Assembly (NCBI GenBank): GCA_017301975.1
Contig: JAFLEI010000013.1
Span: forward strand, 1-64,000
Source of the DNA: Verrucomicrobiota bacterium
GTDB lineage: Bacteria > Verrucomicrobiota > Verrucomicrobiia > Verrucomicrobiales > Verrucomicrobiaceae
Direction: 5' to 3'
Length of the DNA stretch: 64,000 nt
The translations under genes were made by a program, and so were the position numbers. Each line of letters starts with the position of its first letter. Position 1 is the stretch's first letter. Of the stretch, positions 17,111-26,032 are shown one piece after another. The notes under the pieces were generated by a model. The model was given only the letters and a program-made list of their open reading frames with translations. It was not told the origin of the DNA and made no database searches.

Positions 17111-19528
17111 ATGGCACTGACGGTTTTGACATTGAGTAATCCAGATGGCGAGCACCGGATTCCCTGCCCGTTGCATGCATCGCTGACGCTTGGCTGCGGG
17201 CCGGATTGTGATGTGACGTTTGAAGGAGTGGGCATCCTGCCGAGGCACTGCGTGCTGTACCGGACAGGAGAGCGGACGTTTCAAATCATCGGGGTGTATG
17301 CGGCGGCGCAGTTCTCGGTGAATGGCGTGATTTCGAGCGAGCTGGAAGTGAATGTGCCGTTTAAGTTTGGAATTGGCGGGGATGTTTTTGATGTGGATCT
17401 CTGTGAGGAGGATAGGACGGTGCTGCCAGAGCCGGCGGGGGTAGAGCCTGGCGTGGTAGGTGATGGGGGGCAGCAAGGGGGACGCACGAGCCGGCGGGGG
17501 TATCTGCTGAGGCCGATCACCCTGAAGCCGCGTGGCGGATTGCGGGTGGGAGAGGTGATTTTGGCGACATCTCCTGCACCTGAAGCTGGGTCGCCTGGGC
17601 TACCACAACCTGCCAGCGAGATGCCCCGGGCTGCGGAGCCAATCGTGGAAACGAAGGCTGTGCCGGACGAGGAAGAGTCGTCTTCACTGCTGCTGGTGGG
17701 ACTGCTGCTCTGCGGGGCGATGATTGCGGGGGTGGTTTACTGGCCGCACCATCTGGATCAGCTTTCGGCAGAGAAGGCGGAGGTGGTGGCTCGGCGTGTG
17801 ACGGAGCCCATGCTGCCGCCGGAGGAGACGGTGAAGGCGTGTGAGGATCTGGCGCGGGCAGGGGCACCTCGGCTGGCAGCGCAGATTTTGATGCCGCTGG
17901 CCGAGGAGGGGAATCTGGCGGCGATGCATCAACTGGCGCTGGCGCTTCGAGCGGCGGACCAGTTTGGCGAGGAGGTGGTGTATCTGCTGCAAAAGGCGGT
18001 CGAGGGCGGGAGGCGGGAGGCTGTGCGTGACTTTGTGAGCGTGGTCGATGATCCGGAGAATCCGGCGCGCTATGCGACGGCTGCTTTCAAACAACTGCAG
18101 ATGGCGGCGAAGCTGGGCGAGACCTCGGCGTGGATGCCGCTGGGGGAACGCTTCGAATACGGCAATGGCACGAAGGCTGACATCCAGCAGGCGATCGCAG
18201 CCTTTGAAAAAGCGCGGGTGTCCGGGGACAGGCGCGCTGCGGCGAAGCTGTCTGCGAGACAGGAGGCGATGGACTGCGTGGCGGCGTATGTGAGGTCATG
18301 GAACGAGGTGTCCGTGGCAACGCTGCTTGATCACGTGGCGGCCGGGCAGGGGAGATTTTTCACACTGGATCATCCGCCGGTGGAAGCGCTGCTGCGGCAG
18401 GAGGAGGAAATGCGCGCGCGCTGGCCGCTGCGGCGGATCAGCGTGGCGGCGGGAGCGGAGATGGAGGTGGAGACGTTTGACCTGATCAAGGTCACGCAGC
18501 CGTTTCAATTTGAGGTGCAGCGGGGTGTGCGGATCGCGCGTGGCAAGGGCGTGCTGGTCTGCGCGGTGCAGCGGGATGCGGCGGACCGATGGCGCATCAC
18601 GGATGCGAGTGACCGCATCGAGGTGACGGAGCTGCTGCCGGACAAGGGGCAGTTTGTCAGCGCAGGGTCGTTGAGGGAGCTGAAGCCTGCCTTTACCCAT
18701 GAGGAGCAGGTGGAGGAAGCGCGGCTGGAGATTTTGGAGCAGATGCGGGGGCTGGAGGCGACGGAGGATTTCAAGCCGGCGCTCACGGTGCTGATGAACG
18801 CGGTGTATGAATTTCCGCAGGACACTTTCTGGCAGCCGTTTGCGGACAAGCTGTGTGACCGCATGGCGCGGCAGTTGTTCATGAGTGGGAAGTGGCTGGA
18901 TGCGGCGTGGGCGGAGCCGGTGCACCAGTTTGCCGAGCACGGCAGCGTGTCTGCGATGCTGCTGGAGGGGCATCTGCATGCGGCGGGCTATGGCTGCACG
19001 AGGAATGCGGCGCGCAGTGTGGCGCTCTACCAAAAGGCCTTTGAGGCCGGGAAGCGGCGGGATGCGCGCTTCTACTATGCCGAGGCACTGTTTCAGGGGC
19101 GTGGTGTGCCACAGGATATTGAGAAGGCGGAGGCGCTGGTGCTGGCGTTTATGAGCCGGTCCAAGCATCCGCTGGAGGCGTATCTGGCGGCGCATCTGCT
19201 GTGGCGGAAGGCGGAGCATGATCCCGCGCTATGGCAGGATGTGTATGACACGCTCTCACGCGTGGTGGAGACATTTCCGCCCGCCAAAAATCTGGCGGGC
19301 ATGGTGCTGCTGAATCACGGGCAGACGACAAAGGAGCGCAGGACGGGTTTTGCAGCGATCAAGGCTGCGGCTGAGGAGGGCGTGGTGGAGGCGATGAAGA
19401 GCCTTTCGCAGTGCTATCTGGAAGGTGTGGGATGTGAGAAGGATCTGCACCTGGCCACGTTTTGGAAGCAGAAGGTGATGGTGACGGAGCCGCCGAGGAG
19501 GAGGCATTACACGGAGTTTGAGGAGTGA
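17111..19528 (+). CDS. FHA-like domain protein with Sel1 repeats, membrane-anchored
   Basis: This 805-residue protein starts with an FHA-like fold (residues about 1-100; the phrase PRHCVLYRTGERTF fits the S-H strand of FHA domains). A proline-rich linker and one membrane segment (about 195-213) follow. The C-terminal half holds Sel1-type helical repeats (phrases such as GDRRAAAKL, YGCTRNAARSVALYQKAFEAG, GRGVPQDIEKAEALV and GVGCEKDLHLATFWKQK). FHA domains bind phosphothreonine, so this protein may read Ser/Thr kinase activity, possibly that of the kinase at 307-2724. It lies 65 bp after the large coiled-coil gene on the same strand and probably belongs to the operon. Confidence 0.8.
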   Translation: MALTVLTLSNPDGEHRIPCPLHASLTLGCGPDCDVTFEGVGILPRHCVLYRTGERTFQIIGVYAAAQFSVNGVISSELEVNVPFKFGIGGDVFDVDLCEEDRTVLPEPAGVEPGVVGDGGQQGGRTSRRGYLLRPITLKPRGGLRVGEVILATSPAPEAGSPGLPQPASEMPRAAEPIVETKAVPDEEESSSLLLVGLLLCGAMIAGVVYWPHHLDQLSAEKAEVVARRVTEPMLPPEETVKACEDLARAGAPRLAAQILMPLAEEGNLAAMHQLALALRAADQFGEEVVYLLQKAVEGGRREAVRDFVSVVDDPENPARYATAAFKQLQMAAKLGETSAWMPLGERFEYGNGTKADIQQAIAAFEKARVSGDRRAAAKLSARQEAMDCVAAYVRSWNEVSVATLLDHVAAGQGRFFTLDHPPVEALLRQEEEMRARWPLRRISVAAGAEMEVETFDLIKVTQPFQFEVQRGVRIARGKGVLVCAVQRDAADRWRITDASDRIEVTELLPDKGQFVSAGSLRELKPAFTHEEQVEEARLEILEQMRGLEATEDFKPALTVLMNAVYEFPQDTFWQPFADKLCDRMARQLFMSGKWLDAAWAEPVHQFAEHGSVSAMLLEGHLHAAGYGCTRNAARSVALYQKAFEAGKRRDARFYYAEALFQGRGVPQDIEKAEALVLAFMSRSKHPLEAYLAAHLLWRKAEHDPALWQDVYDTLSRVVETFPPAKNLAGMVLLNHGQTTKERRTGFAAIKAAAEEGVVEAMKSLSQCYLEGVGCEKDLHLATFWKQKVMVTEPPRRRHYTEFEE

Positions 19529-19538
19529 GGGGGGGAGG

Positions 19539-19573
19539 CATTTATGATTTACGATTTGTGATTTATGATTTCG
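19539..19573. repeat. 35-bp heptad repeat, GATTTAT family, five units
   Basis: Five 7-mers can be read: CATTTAT, GATTTAC, GATTTGT, GATTTAT, GATTTCG. The same five-unit array with the same first, fourth and last units recurs at 63923-63957, there inside a coding sequence. The remaining sequence to 19786 contains a loose 9-bp repeat (cacgaaata, caccgaaca, cacggaacc at about 19626-19652) and no gene. Confidence 0.7.
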
Positions 19574-19786
19574 GAAAGGGGGCGACGTGAAATCTGGAGG
19601 ACGCGGAGAGATTCAGAAATTGAGACCACGAAATACACCGAACACACGGAACCGGGTGAAGATGGGTTATGGTATGTTGTGGTATTATATTACAAAAGAT
19701 AATGGCGGGATGGGGCTGGTGCGTGAAAGGTTATCCTGACAATGACTGATCTTTTGACGGCGCAGCCTTGAGTCTTGTGCGTGAGG

Positions 19787-22501
19787 CTACTCTCCGGAGC
19801 GAAGGATGTCGCAGGTGATGAAGATGGCCTGGAGGATGTCCTGTTTTTCGAGCTCGGGATTGCCGGTGGGTTTGGAGAGGGAGAGGAGGCGGGTGGTGCC
19901 GTCGGGGATGGTGATGCCGGTGGTGAGTTTGGTGGTGAAGTAGTCAGTGAGGGGGAACTCAAGGCGGCGGCCCTGGGTGTCGGTGAGGTGCTCGCGGTGT
20001 TCGAGGGGAGGGGCGGTGTGGGATTCGAGAGTGATATTGGGTTCCACCAAGATGCCGTCTGAGCTCACCGTAGGTTCGATTACGAGGTGGAGGCCGACTT
20101 CACGCATTTCTTGAACGAACGCGGGAACGCCATCTGCATTCACTGTCACGTTGGTCACTGAGGTGTGCTCAATGGACTGCGTGGAGGTGGCGTGGGTGCC
20201 GGACTTGGTCTCGATGCGGGCTGTGTTGAGGTGCTGCACGGTGCCTGCTTTGACTGCGGCGAGGGCTTCTTCGAGTTCGCTGCGGTGATCGCTCTTGTTG
20301 ACGGCTTGCGATGTGAGACGGCGGAGCAGCGGGCCGGGGCCTTGGAGGATGTGGGCGGTCAGGACGATGGTCTTGGGGGCGACTCTGCGAATGGATTCAA
20401 CGTAGGCATCGACCAAGGCGAGATTCTCGTTGGTGTTTTTGACAAACATCACCGAGGTGGCGGGATTGTATGAGGCAGTAGCTCCTTCAGGAAAGGGGAT
20501 GCCCGAGGCTTCGAGAATGTGTCTGGCGGTTATTCGTTGAGTTTGCTCTGTGGGACCTGATGAAGAAAGAAAGTCTGGGGGGACATGATAAATCCGGGTG
20601 TTCCAGGCTTTGGGGTCGAGTGGGGCCTGTTTTTTCTTTTCAGCGACTTTTTGGCGGGAGATTGGAACCTGCGTGACGAGATCGCATTTCAGAAAGGTGG
20701 CCCATAGGACGTCGGCATCGCCTCGGCCTGTGGGACGGTTGAGAGAGATGAGCTTGGTGGCGCCCTGGGTCACGCAGAGGCCGGTGGTGGTCTTGGCGGA
20801 GTGAAAATCGACGACGGGCAGGTCGAAAGGTTTGTTGGATGAGGGATCTTGAAAGTGTTCGCGGCGTGCTTCGGGAGGGGCGGAATGCAATTCGTGGGCC
20901 AGCGAGATCTCCACGGTGCTGCCATCGCTGCCGAAGGTGGGTTCGATTTCGAGGATGGAGCCGACAGGACGTGTCGCGAAGGCGAGGTGAGGCTGGCCTT
21001 TGGCATCGGTGCCAAAGGTGGAGAGATAGGTGTGTTCGCGCACGGATTCGTGTGTGGCGCGAGTGCCGGATTTGGTTTCGACGAAGAGGGTGTCGATGAA
21101 GGTGGCCTCACCCCGAGCGACGGCGGCTTCCACAGCGGCCAGCATGGCGGTATCATCCGCTGTGGTGGTGGTCTGGTGTGTGAGTTCACGGAGGAAAGAG
21201 GCGGGGGCCTGAAGGGTATGGAGGGTGAATGCGGCCGTCTTGGGGGATCTGCGGAGGCACTCGCCGGTGAGGCGTGAGATGCGTTCGATGTTATCGGAGG
21301 TGTTGATGATGGTCAGGACGCTGCCGTTGTGTTCGGCGGTGGCTCCTTTGACAGGAGTGATGCCGTTGGCCTCGAGCCATGTTTGCAGGGGCATGGGTTT
21401 CGTGACCAAGGATTGGGGAGGTTGGGATTCCTCGATGAAGGCTTCAAACAAGCCGTCGGGCACATTGAATGTGGCGGTGCTCATGCCTGCGGGTGTCTGA
21501 GCGACTTTTGACTGCGGGGCTGGACTGGAGGAGGGCAGGGACTCGACGTGGCGAACATTGGTGGTGACAAAGACGGCCCAGAGAATGTCGGCGCTTTGTT
21601 TGGAGGTGCCGACAGGTTTGGTGATGCCGAGGAACTTGGTGCTGCCGGGGGTGCTGGTGAAGCCGGTGGTGAAATGCGCCGTGGCGATGTCGGTGGAGGG
21701 AAATTCCGCGGTGCCGCCGCTGGCCGGCTCTGTGATGGAGACCTGGCGCGAAGCGGGCGGTGCGGGATGCAATTGAATCGAGATCGAGGACTCGATGGTC
21801 GTGCGATCCGCGCCGAGAGTCGGTTCCCATTCCAGCACCAGGCCGATCTGGCGCGTGTCATGAGTGATGGAGGCACGGCTTTTTGCGTCCATGGTGAGAT
21901 CAGAGGCATAAGAATGATCGCACACGGCCTGGGTGGTGGCGCGAGTGCCGGACTTGGTTTCCAGGAAGGCGTCTCCGACGATGAGGACATTGGAGCCGGG
22001 ATTTTTGACGAGGTTGAGGAGCCTGCTGAACTCCGGGGCTGCGCTCGTGGTACGCGAAGAGGCGGCACTGGCCTGGCGGATTAGATCGCCGGGACCTTCG
22101 ATGACGGTGAGAGTGCAGGTGATGGTGGCGGGCGACTGCTGGGTGATTGATAAAATGTAGGCTGCGACGAGGTCGAGATTTGGCAGCGTGTTGGTGACCG
22201 AGAGAAGGCTGGTGACAGGACTGAAAGTCGCGCTGGCTCCCTCGGGAAAAGGGATGCCGACGGCTTCCAGGATTTGTCTGGCGGTTTTGAGAGGCGGAAG
22301 GGGTTCCGGTGCGGCAGGACGGGCGTCGGAGAAGGGATCTGCCGCAGCTGCGGGTGGTGCATCATCTGGAGGAATGTCGCAGGAGAGGAAGTCTGGCGGG
22401 ATATGGAAGATGCGGGTTTGCATCTCAGGCTTCTCTGCGCCTGGAGCCATGGTGCAGGCGAGTAATAGAAGCAGGATGAGACTGCGGAATGGGAATGGCA
22501 T
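19787..22501 (-). CDS. Secreted protein of three tandem secretin-like modules (paralogue A)
   Basis: This 904-residue protein has a signal peptide (residues 1-22). It consists of three modules of about 290 residues that resemble the N1-plus-secretin part of the Amuc_1098-type protein at 37783-40434. Each module has an N1-like segment (LEASGIPFPEGASASY type), the ETKSGTRA motif (about residues 180, 473 and 762), the EPTxGxDG motif and a TTG strand. Module 2 has its own variant start (VPDGLFEAF, then LQTWLEANG). The canonical secretin C-terminal signature (PILGDLPFVGRLF) is missing. Unlike its two neighbours it lacks the N0/STN domain. I infer an outer-membrane or periplasmic partner of the pilus secretin; the function is unknown. 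Confidence 0.85.
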   Translation of the reverse strand: MPFPFRSLILLLLLACTMAPGAEKPEMQTRIFHIPPDFLSCDIPPDDAPPAAAADPFSDARPAAPEPLPPLKTARQILEAVGIPFPEGASATFSPVTSLLSVTNTLPNLDLVAAYILSITQQSPATITCTLTVIEGPGDLIRQASAASSRTTSAAPEFSRLLNLVKNPGSNVLIVGDAFLETKSGTRATTQAVCDHSYASDLTMDAKSRASITHDTRQIGLVLEWEPTLGADRTTIESSISIQLHPAPPASRQVSITEPASGGTAEFPSTDIATAHFTTGFTSTPGSTKFLGITKPVGTSKQSADILWAVFVTTNVRHVESLPSSSPAPQSKVAQTPAGMSTATFNVPDGLFEAFIEESQPPQSLVTKPMPLQTWLEANGITPVKGATAEHNGSVLTIINTSDNIERISRLTGECLRRSPKTAAFTLHTLQAPASFLRELTHQTTTTADDTAMLAAVEAAVARGEATFIDTLFVETKSGTRATHESVREHTYLSTFGTDAKGQPHLAFATRPVGSILEIEPTFGSDGSTVEISLAHELHSAPPEARREHFQDPSSNKPFDLPVVDFHSAKTTTGLCVTQGATKLISLNRPTGRGDADVLWATFLKCDLVTQVPISRQKVAEKKKQAPLDPKAWNTRIYHVPPDFLSSSGPTEQTQRITARHILEASGIPFPEGATASYNPATSVMFVKNTNENLALVDAYVESIRRVAPKTIVLTAHILQGPGPLLRRLTSQAVNKSDHRSELEEALAAVKAGTVQHLNTARIETKSGTHATSTQSIEHTSVTNVTVNADGVPAFVQEMREVGLHLVIEPTVSSDGILVEPNITLESHTAPPLEHREHLTDTQGRRLEFPLTDYFTTKLTTGITIPDGTTRLLSLSKPTGNPELEKQDILQAIFITCDILRSGE

Positions 22502-22533
22502 GCCGGGGAGATTACCGGATGTGGGGGGGGAAT

Positions 22534-22710
22534 GTCGAGAGGGATGAGTAGGAAAAAGCCGTTAGACGGGCTGCTGGGGCTGCGTGACGGCTTGGGGAGA
22601 TGGGAGGGGTGAGTTGCGGATGCGGAACCGGAGTGGGCTTCCGTCTTCGCCGAGGCTACGAAGGACAAGAAAGCCGGTACCACAATGCGAAGAGACGAAA
22701 AGACTGAGAG
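22534..22710. repeat. Duplicated intergenic spacer, copy 1
   Basis: The spacer between the first two triple-module genes matches the spacer at 25853-26010 over most of its length. Shared parts are GTCGAGAGGGAT, the terminator hairpin, GGGGCTGCGTGACGGCTT, CTTCGCC(G/A)AGGCTACGAAGG and the run ending CGAAGAGACG. The tandem duplication therefore copied gene plus spacer. Confidence 0.75.
22553..22593 (-). terminator. Rho-independent terminator after paralogue B
   Basis: On the minus strand AAGCCGTCA (22593-22585) pairs with TAACGGCTT (22564-22556), with one mismatch. The stem is followed by a run of T. It lies about 140 bases past the stop of the gene at 22736-25822 and before the next start at 22501. 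Confidence 0.65.
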
Positions 22711-22735
22711 ACGGAGGGGGGGATGCGAAAGGTGG

Positions 22736-25700
22736 CTATTTGGTGACGGGCTGGTCAGCGGATCGAAGGATGTCGCAGGTGATGAAGATGGCCTGTAGGA
22801 TGTCGTCTTTTTCGAACTCGGGATTGCCGGTGGGTTTGCAGAGGGAGAGGAGGTGGGCAGAGCCGTCGGTGATGGTGATGCTGGTGGTGCCTTGGGTGGT
22901 GAAGTAATCGGTGAGGGGGAATTCGAGGCGGTGGCCCTGGGTGTCGATGATGTGCTCGCGATGCTCGAAGGGCGGGGCGGTGTGGTATTCGGAGGCGAGG
23001 GAGAGCTCGATGGTGGCACCGTCTGCGTTGACGGTGGGTTCGAGTTCCAGATGGAGGCCTACTTCGCGCTTTTTCTGAGAGAAATAGGGTTCGCCTTTTT
23101 CGTTCACACTCACGTCGGTGATGGCAGTGTGTTTGGTGGCCTGGGTGGTGGTGGCGCGGGTGCCGGATTTGGTCTCGATGCGGGCTGTGTGGAGGTGCTG
23201 CACGGTGCCTGTTTTTACGGCGGAGAGAAGTTCATCGAGTTCGGTGCGGTGATCGCTTTTGCTGGCGGCCCGGGAGGTGAGACTGCGCAGGAGCGGGGCG
23301 GGGCCTTTGAGGATGTGGGTGGTGAAGGCGATGATTGACGGTGGGCAAACAACAATGGAGTCCACATAGGTTTGGATGAGGTCGAGGTTTTCGTTCGTGT
23401 TCCTGACAACCATCTGAGTTGTTTGAGGGCCGTAGGAGACGGCTGTTCCTTCAGGAAAGGGGATGCCGGCTGCTTCCAGGATGGTCCTTGCTGTCCTGCG
23501 TTCTATTTTGCCGTCTGCGGTGGGCATATCTCCTCCTGCCGAGAGAAAATCAGGTGGCACGCGAAAGCTGCGGGTGTGGATGGCTTTGGGGTCGGCGGAT
23601 GGCTTGGGAGCAGGTGCGGGTTCTGCTATTGTATGGTGTGACTTTGCGACTTGAGGCACCACGTCGCATTTCAAAAAGGTGACCCAGAGCAGGTCTGTTT
23701 TGGTGAGGCCAGGGGGACGATTGACAGAGATGAGCTTGGTGCTGCCTTTGGCGACGCTGATGCCGGTGGTTGTGTGGAGGACGTTGAAATCGGTGAGGGG
23801 GATGTCGAAGGGCTGCTGTGATGCGGGATCGCGGAAATGGTCGCGGTGCAAGATGGGCGGCGTGGCATGGAGTTCGTGGCTAAAGATGAGGTCCACGGTG
23901 CTTGTGTCGGCACCGATGGTTGGCTCGGCTTCGAAGATGGAACCGACCTGCCGTGTTGCGAAACTGAGCGTGGTGCGACCTTGCGCATCGGTGCCGAAGC
24001 CGTCGAGGTAGCGATGCTCGCAGGCGGCGTGATGGTTGACTCGCGTGCCGGATTTGGTTTCGACGAAGGTGCTGTTGATGAATTTTGCCTCGCCACGTGC
24101 AACGGCGGATACCACGGCGTCGAACATCGTGGTATCATCGGCGGAGGCGAGCGTCTGGCGGGTGAGATCGCGCAGGAAGGGCGCGGGAGCTTCCAAGGTG
24201 TGGAGAGTCAGGGCGATGGTTTTGGGGAAGACGGAAAGCCTTTGGTCAATGATTGCCATGATGAAGGCGATGTTGTCCGGCGTGTTCACGCAGCGCAGGA
24301 TGCCGTCGTGATGTTCGAGGATGGAGCCTGAGGGAAAGGTGACGCCTGCCTGGGCAAGCCATGCCTGGAGTGTGACGGGCTTTGTGCCATGCAGTACTTC
24401 ATCAAACAAACCTTCGGGCGCTTGCAGGGCGGCGAAGATCATGCCGGATGGGATGGAGGAGGGTGGTGCGGCTTTCGGCTGTGATGGGGGCAATGCTTCA
24501 GTGCGGCGCAGCGAGGCGGTGAGAAACACGGCGGAGAGGATGTCTTCGCTCTCCTGCGGTGTGCCGACGGGTTTGGTGACGCCGATGAGCTTGGTGCTGC
24601 CAGCCTGCATGCTGAGGCCGGTGGTGATTTGCGTGCCTGGAATGTCGCTGAGAGGAAACTCTGCTGCGTGTCCGGTGAGAGGGTCGTTGACGGTGATCTG
24701 GCGCTGGGTCGGGGGGGCGGCGTTGAGCGCGAGACTGAGCGTGGTCTCGATGGTGGCTCCGTCGGCGCCGACGGTGGGCTCGATCTCCAGATGCAGGCCG
24801 ATTTTGTTCGTCTCTTTGGCGACGGAGGCGCGGCTTTTGGCATCGAGCGTGAAGTTGGCGGGGTGGCTGTGCTCACACACGGATTCGAGGACAGCGCGGG
24901 TGCCGGATTTGGTTTCGAGAAAGGCATCGCCAACGACGCGGACATTCGAGCCGGGCTTTTTCGTGAGATCGATCAGCGAGGTGAGTGCAGACGCGGCATT
25001 GACGCTGTGTGATGCCAGCGCATTGGCTTCACGGATGAGATCGCCCGGGCCTTCGAGGATGGTGAGGGTGTAGGCGACGAGTGCGGGGGCAAGGTGGCCT
25101 GATTCTGTGTAAGCCTCGATGAGATCGAGACTGGGCAGGGTGTTTTTGACGGTGAGCTGGCTGGTGAGAGGATCGAAGATGACGCTGGAACCTGCGGGAA
25201 ACGTGATGCCTGCTGATTCGAGGATTTGTCTGGGTGTTTTGAACTGGGGAGGTGGGGCATCCTGCGCAGCGGGGGGAGGGGGGGAGACGATGGCGAAGGG
25301 GTCTGCTGGCGCGGAGGTTGAAGTGTCGCCGACGGAGAGGAAATCTGGCGCGACGTGGTAGGTGCGGGTTTGCATCTCGTCTTCGAATGCATGGAGTCCC
25401 ACGACGAACACTGCCTCCGACTTCACCGTGAATCTCATCAGCGAGAGTTCGGTGACATAGCGTAAAATCTCGGACAGCGGGACATTCTTCAAATCGAGAG
25501 TGATGTGGGGCGAATCTTGAAAATCTGTTTGGCGAAGAATGATGTTCACGCCTTTCTTGGCTGCAGGGGCAGATGACTTGTCCAGTTCACGGCTCTGCTT
25601 GCGGAGAAATTCCAGCGCCTGCTTGAGCGTGGCATTTTCGAAATGAACCGAGGGGATGATGATCTCATCCATTTTCTGTCTCAGGCGGGCTTTGGCTTCG

Positions 25701-25822
25701 AGATCTGCCTGCTCAGGTGTGGGAGAGGAGACCTGGGGTGGTTTCTTGTCCTTGGGCGGTTCTTGGGACTGCGAAGGAAGGGCTGATGCCAGAAGCAGGA
25801 GAAGGAGGATGAAACGGCGCAT
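22736..25822 (-). CDS. Secreted protein of N0/STN domain plus three tandem secretin-like modules (paralogue B)
   Basis: This 1028-residue protein has a signal peptide at residues 1-19. An N0/STN-like domain follows (about 45-145; IIIPSVHFENATLKQALEFL and LDLKNVPLSEILRYV). Three modules come next, with ETKSGTRA motifs at about residues 301, 586 and 881. The linker after TRTYHVAPDFLS carries the ADPF motif also found in the true secretin. Module order and module-specific sequence match paralogues A and C, so triplication came before gene duplication. The protein lacks the terminal secretin signature. A role with the pilus-like secretin is inference from homology. Confidence 0.87.
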   Translation of the reverse strand: MRRFILLLLLLASALPSQSQEPPKDKKPPQVSSPTPEQADLEAKARLRQKMDEIIIPSVHFENATLKQALEFLRKQSRELDKSSAPAAKKGVNIILRQTDFQDSPHITLDLKNVPLSEILRYVTELSLMRFTVKSEAVFVVGLHAFEDEMQTRTYHVAPDFLSVGDTSTSAPADPFAIVSPPPPAAQDAPPPQFKTPRQILESAGITFPAGSSVIFDPLTSQLTVKNTLPSLDLIEAYTESGHLAPALVAYTLTILEGPGDLIREANALASHSVNAASALTSLIDLTKKPGSNVRVVGDAFLETKSGTRAVLESVCEHSHPANFTLDAKSRASVAKETNKIGLHLEIEPTVGADGATIETTLSLALNAAPPTQRQITVNDPLTGHAAEFPLSDIPGTQITTGLSMQAGSTKLIGVTKPVGTPQESEDILSAVFLTASLRRTEALPPSQPKAAPPSSIPSGMIFAALQAPEGLFDEVLHGTKPVTLQAWLAQAGVTFPSGSILEHHDGILRCVNTPDNIAFIMAIIDQRLSVFPKTIALTLHTLEAPAPFLRDLTRQTLASADDTTMFDAVVSAVARGEAKFINSTFVETKSGTRVNHHAACEHRYLDGFGTDAQGRTTLSFATRQVGSIFEAEPTIGADTSTVDLIFSHELHATPPILHRDHFRDPASQQPFDIPLTDFNVLHTTTGISVAKGSTKLISVNRPPGLTKTDLLWVTFLKCDVVPQVAKSHHTIAEPAPAPKPSADPKAIHTRSFRVPPDFLSAGGDMPTADGKIERRTARTILEAAGIPFPEGTAVSYGPQTTQMVVRNTNENLDLIQTYVDSIVVCPPSIIAFTTHILKGPAPLLRSLTSRAASKSDHRTELDELLSAVKTGTVQHLHTARIETKSGTRATTTQATKHTAITDVSVNEKGEPYFSQKKREVGLHLELEPTVNADGATIELSLASEYHTAPPFEHREHIIDTQGHRLEFPLTDYFTTQGTTSITITDGSAHLLSLCKPTGNPEFEKDDILQAIFITCDILRSADQPVTK

Positions 25823-25852
25823 GCCGGGGAGATTACCGGAGGCGGGGGCGGG

Positions 25853-26010
25853 ATGTCGAGAGGGATGGGTAGGAAAAAGCCGTCAGGCAGACCTCTGGGG
25901 CTGCGTGACGGCTTGGTGGATGGGAGAAGTGAGCAACGGATGAAGAGCGGGCTTCCTTCTTCGCCAAGGCTACGAAGGACGGTGAAGCCGGTGCTACAAT
26001 ACGAAGAGAC
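25853..26010. repeat. Duplicated intergenic spacer, copy 2
   Basis: This is the second copy of the spacer described at 22534-22710. It lies between paralogues B and C and includes the terminator hairpin. Confidence 0.75.
25874..25914 (-). terminator. Rho-independent terminator after paralogue C
   Basis: On the minus strand a perfect 9-bp stem, AAGCCGTCA (25914-25906) with TGACGGCTT (25885-25877), is followed by TTTTT. It lies 119 bases past the stop of the gene at 26033-29194, so each paralogue probably has its own transcript. Confidence 0.75.
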
Positions 26011-26032
26011 GGAGCGGGGATGCGATAGAGGG

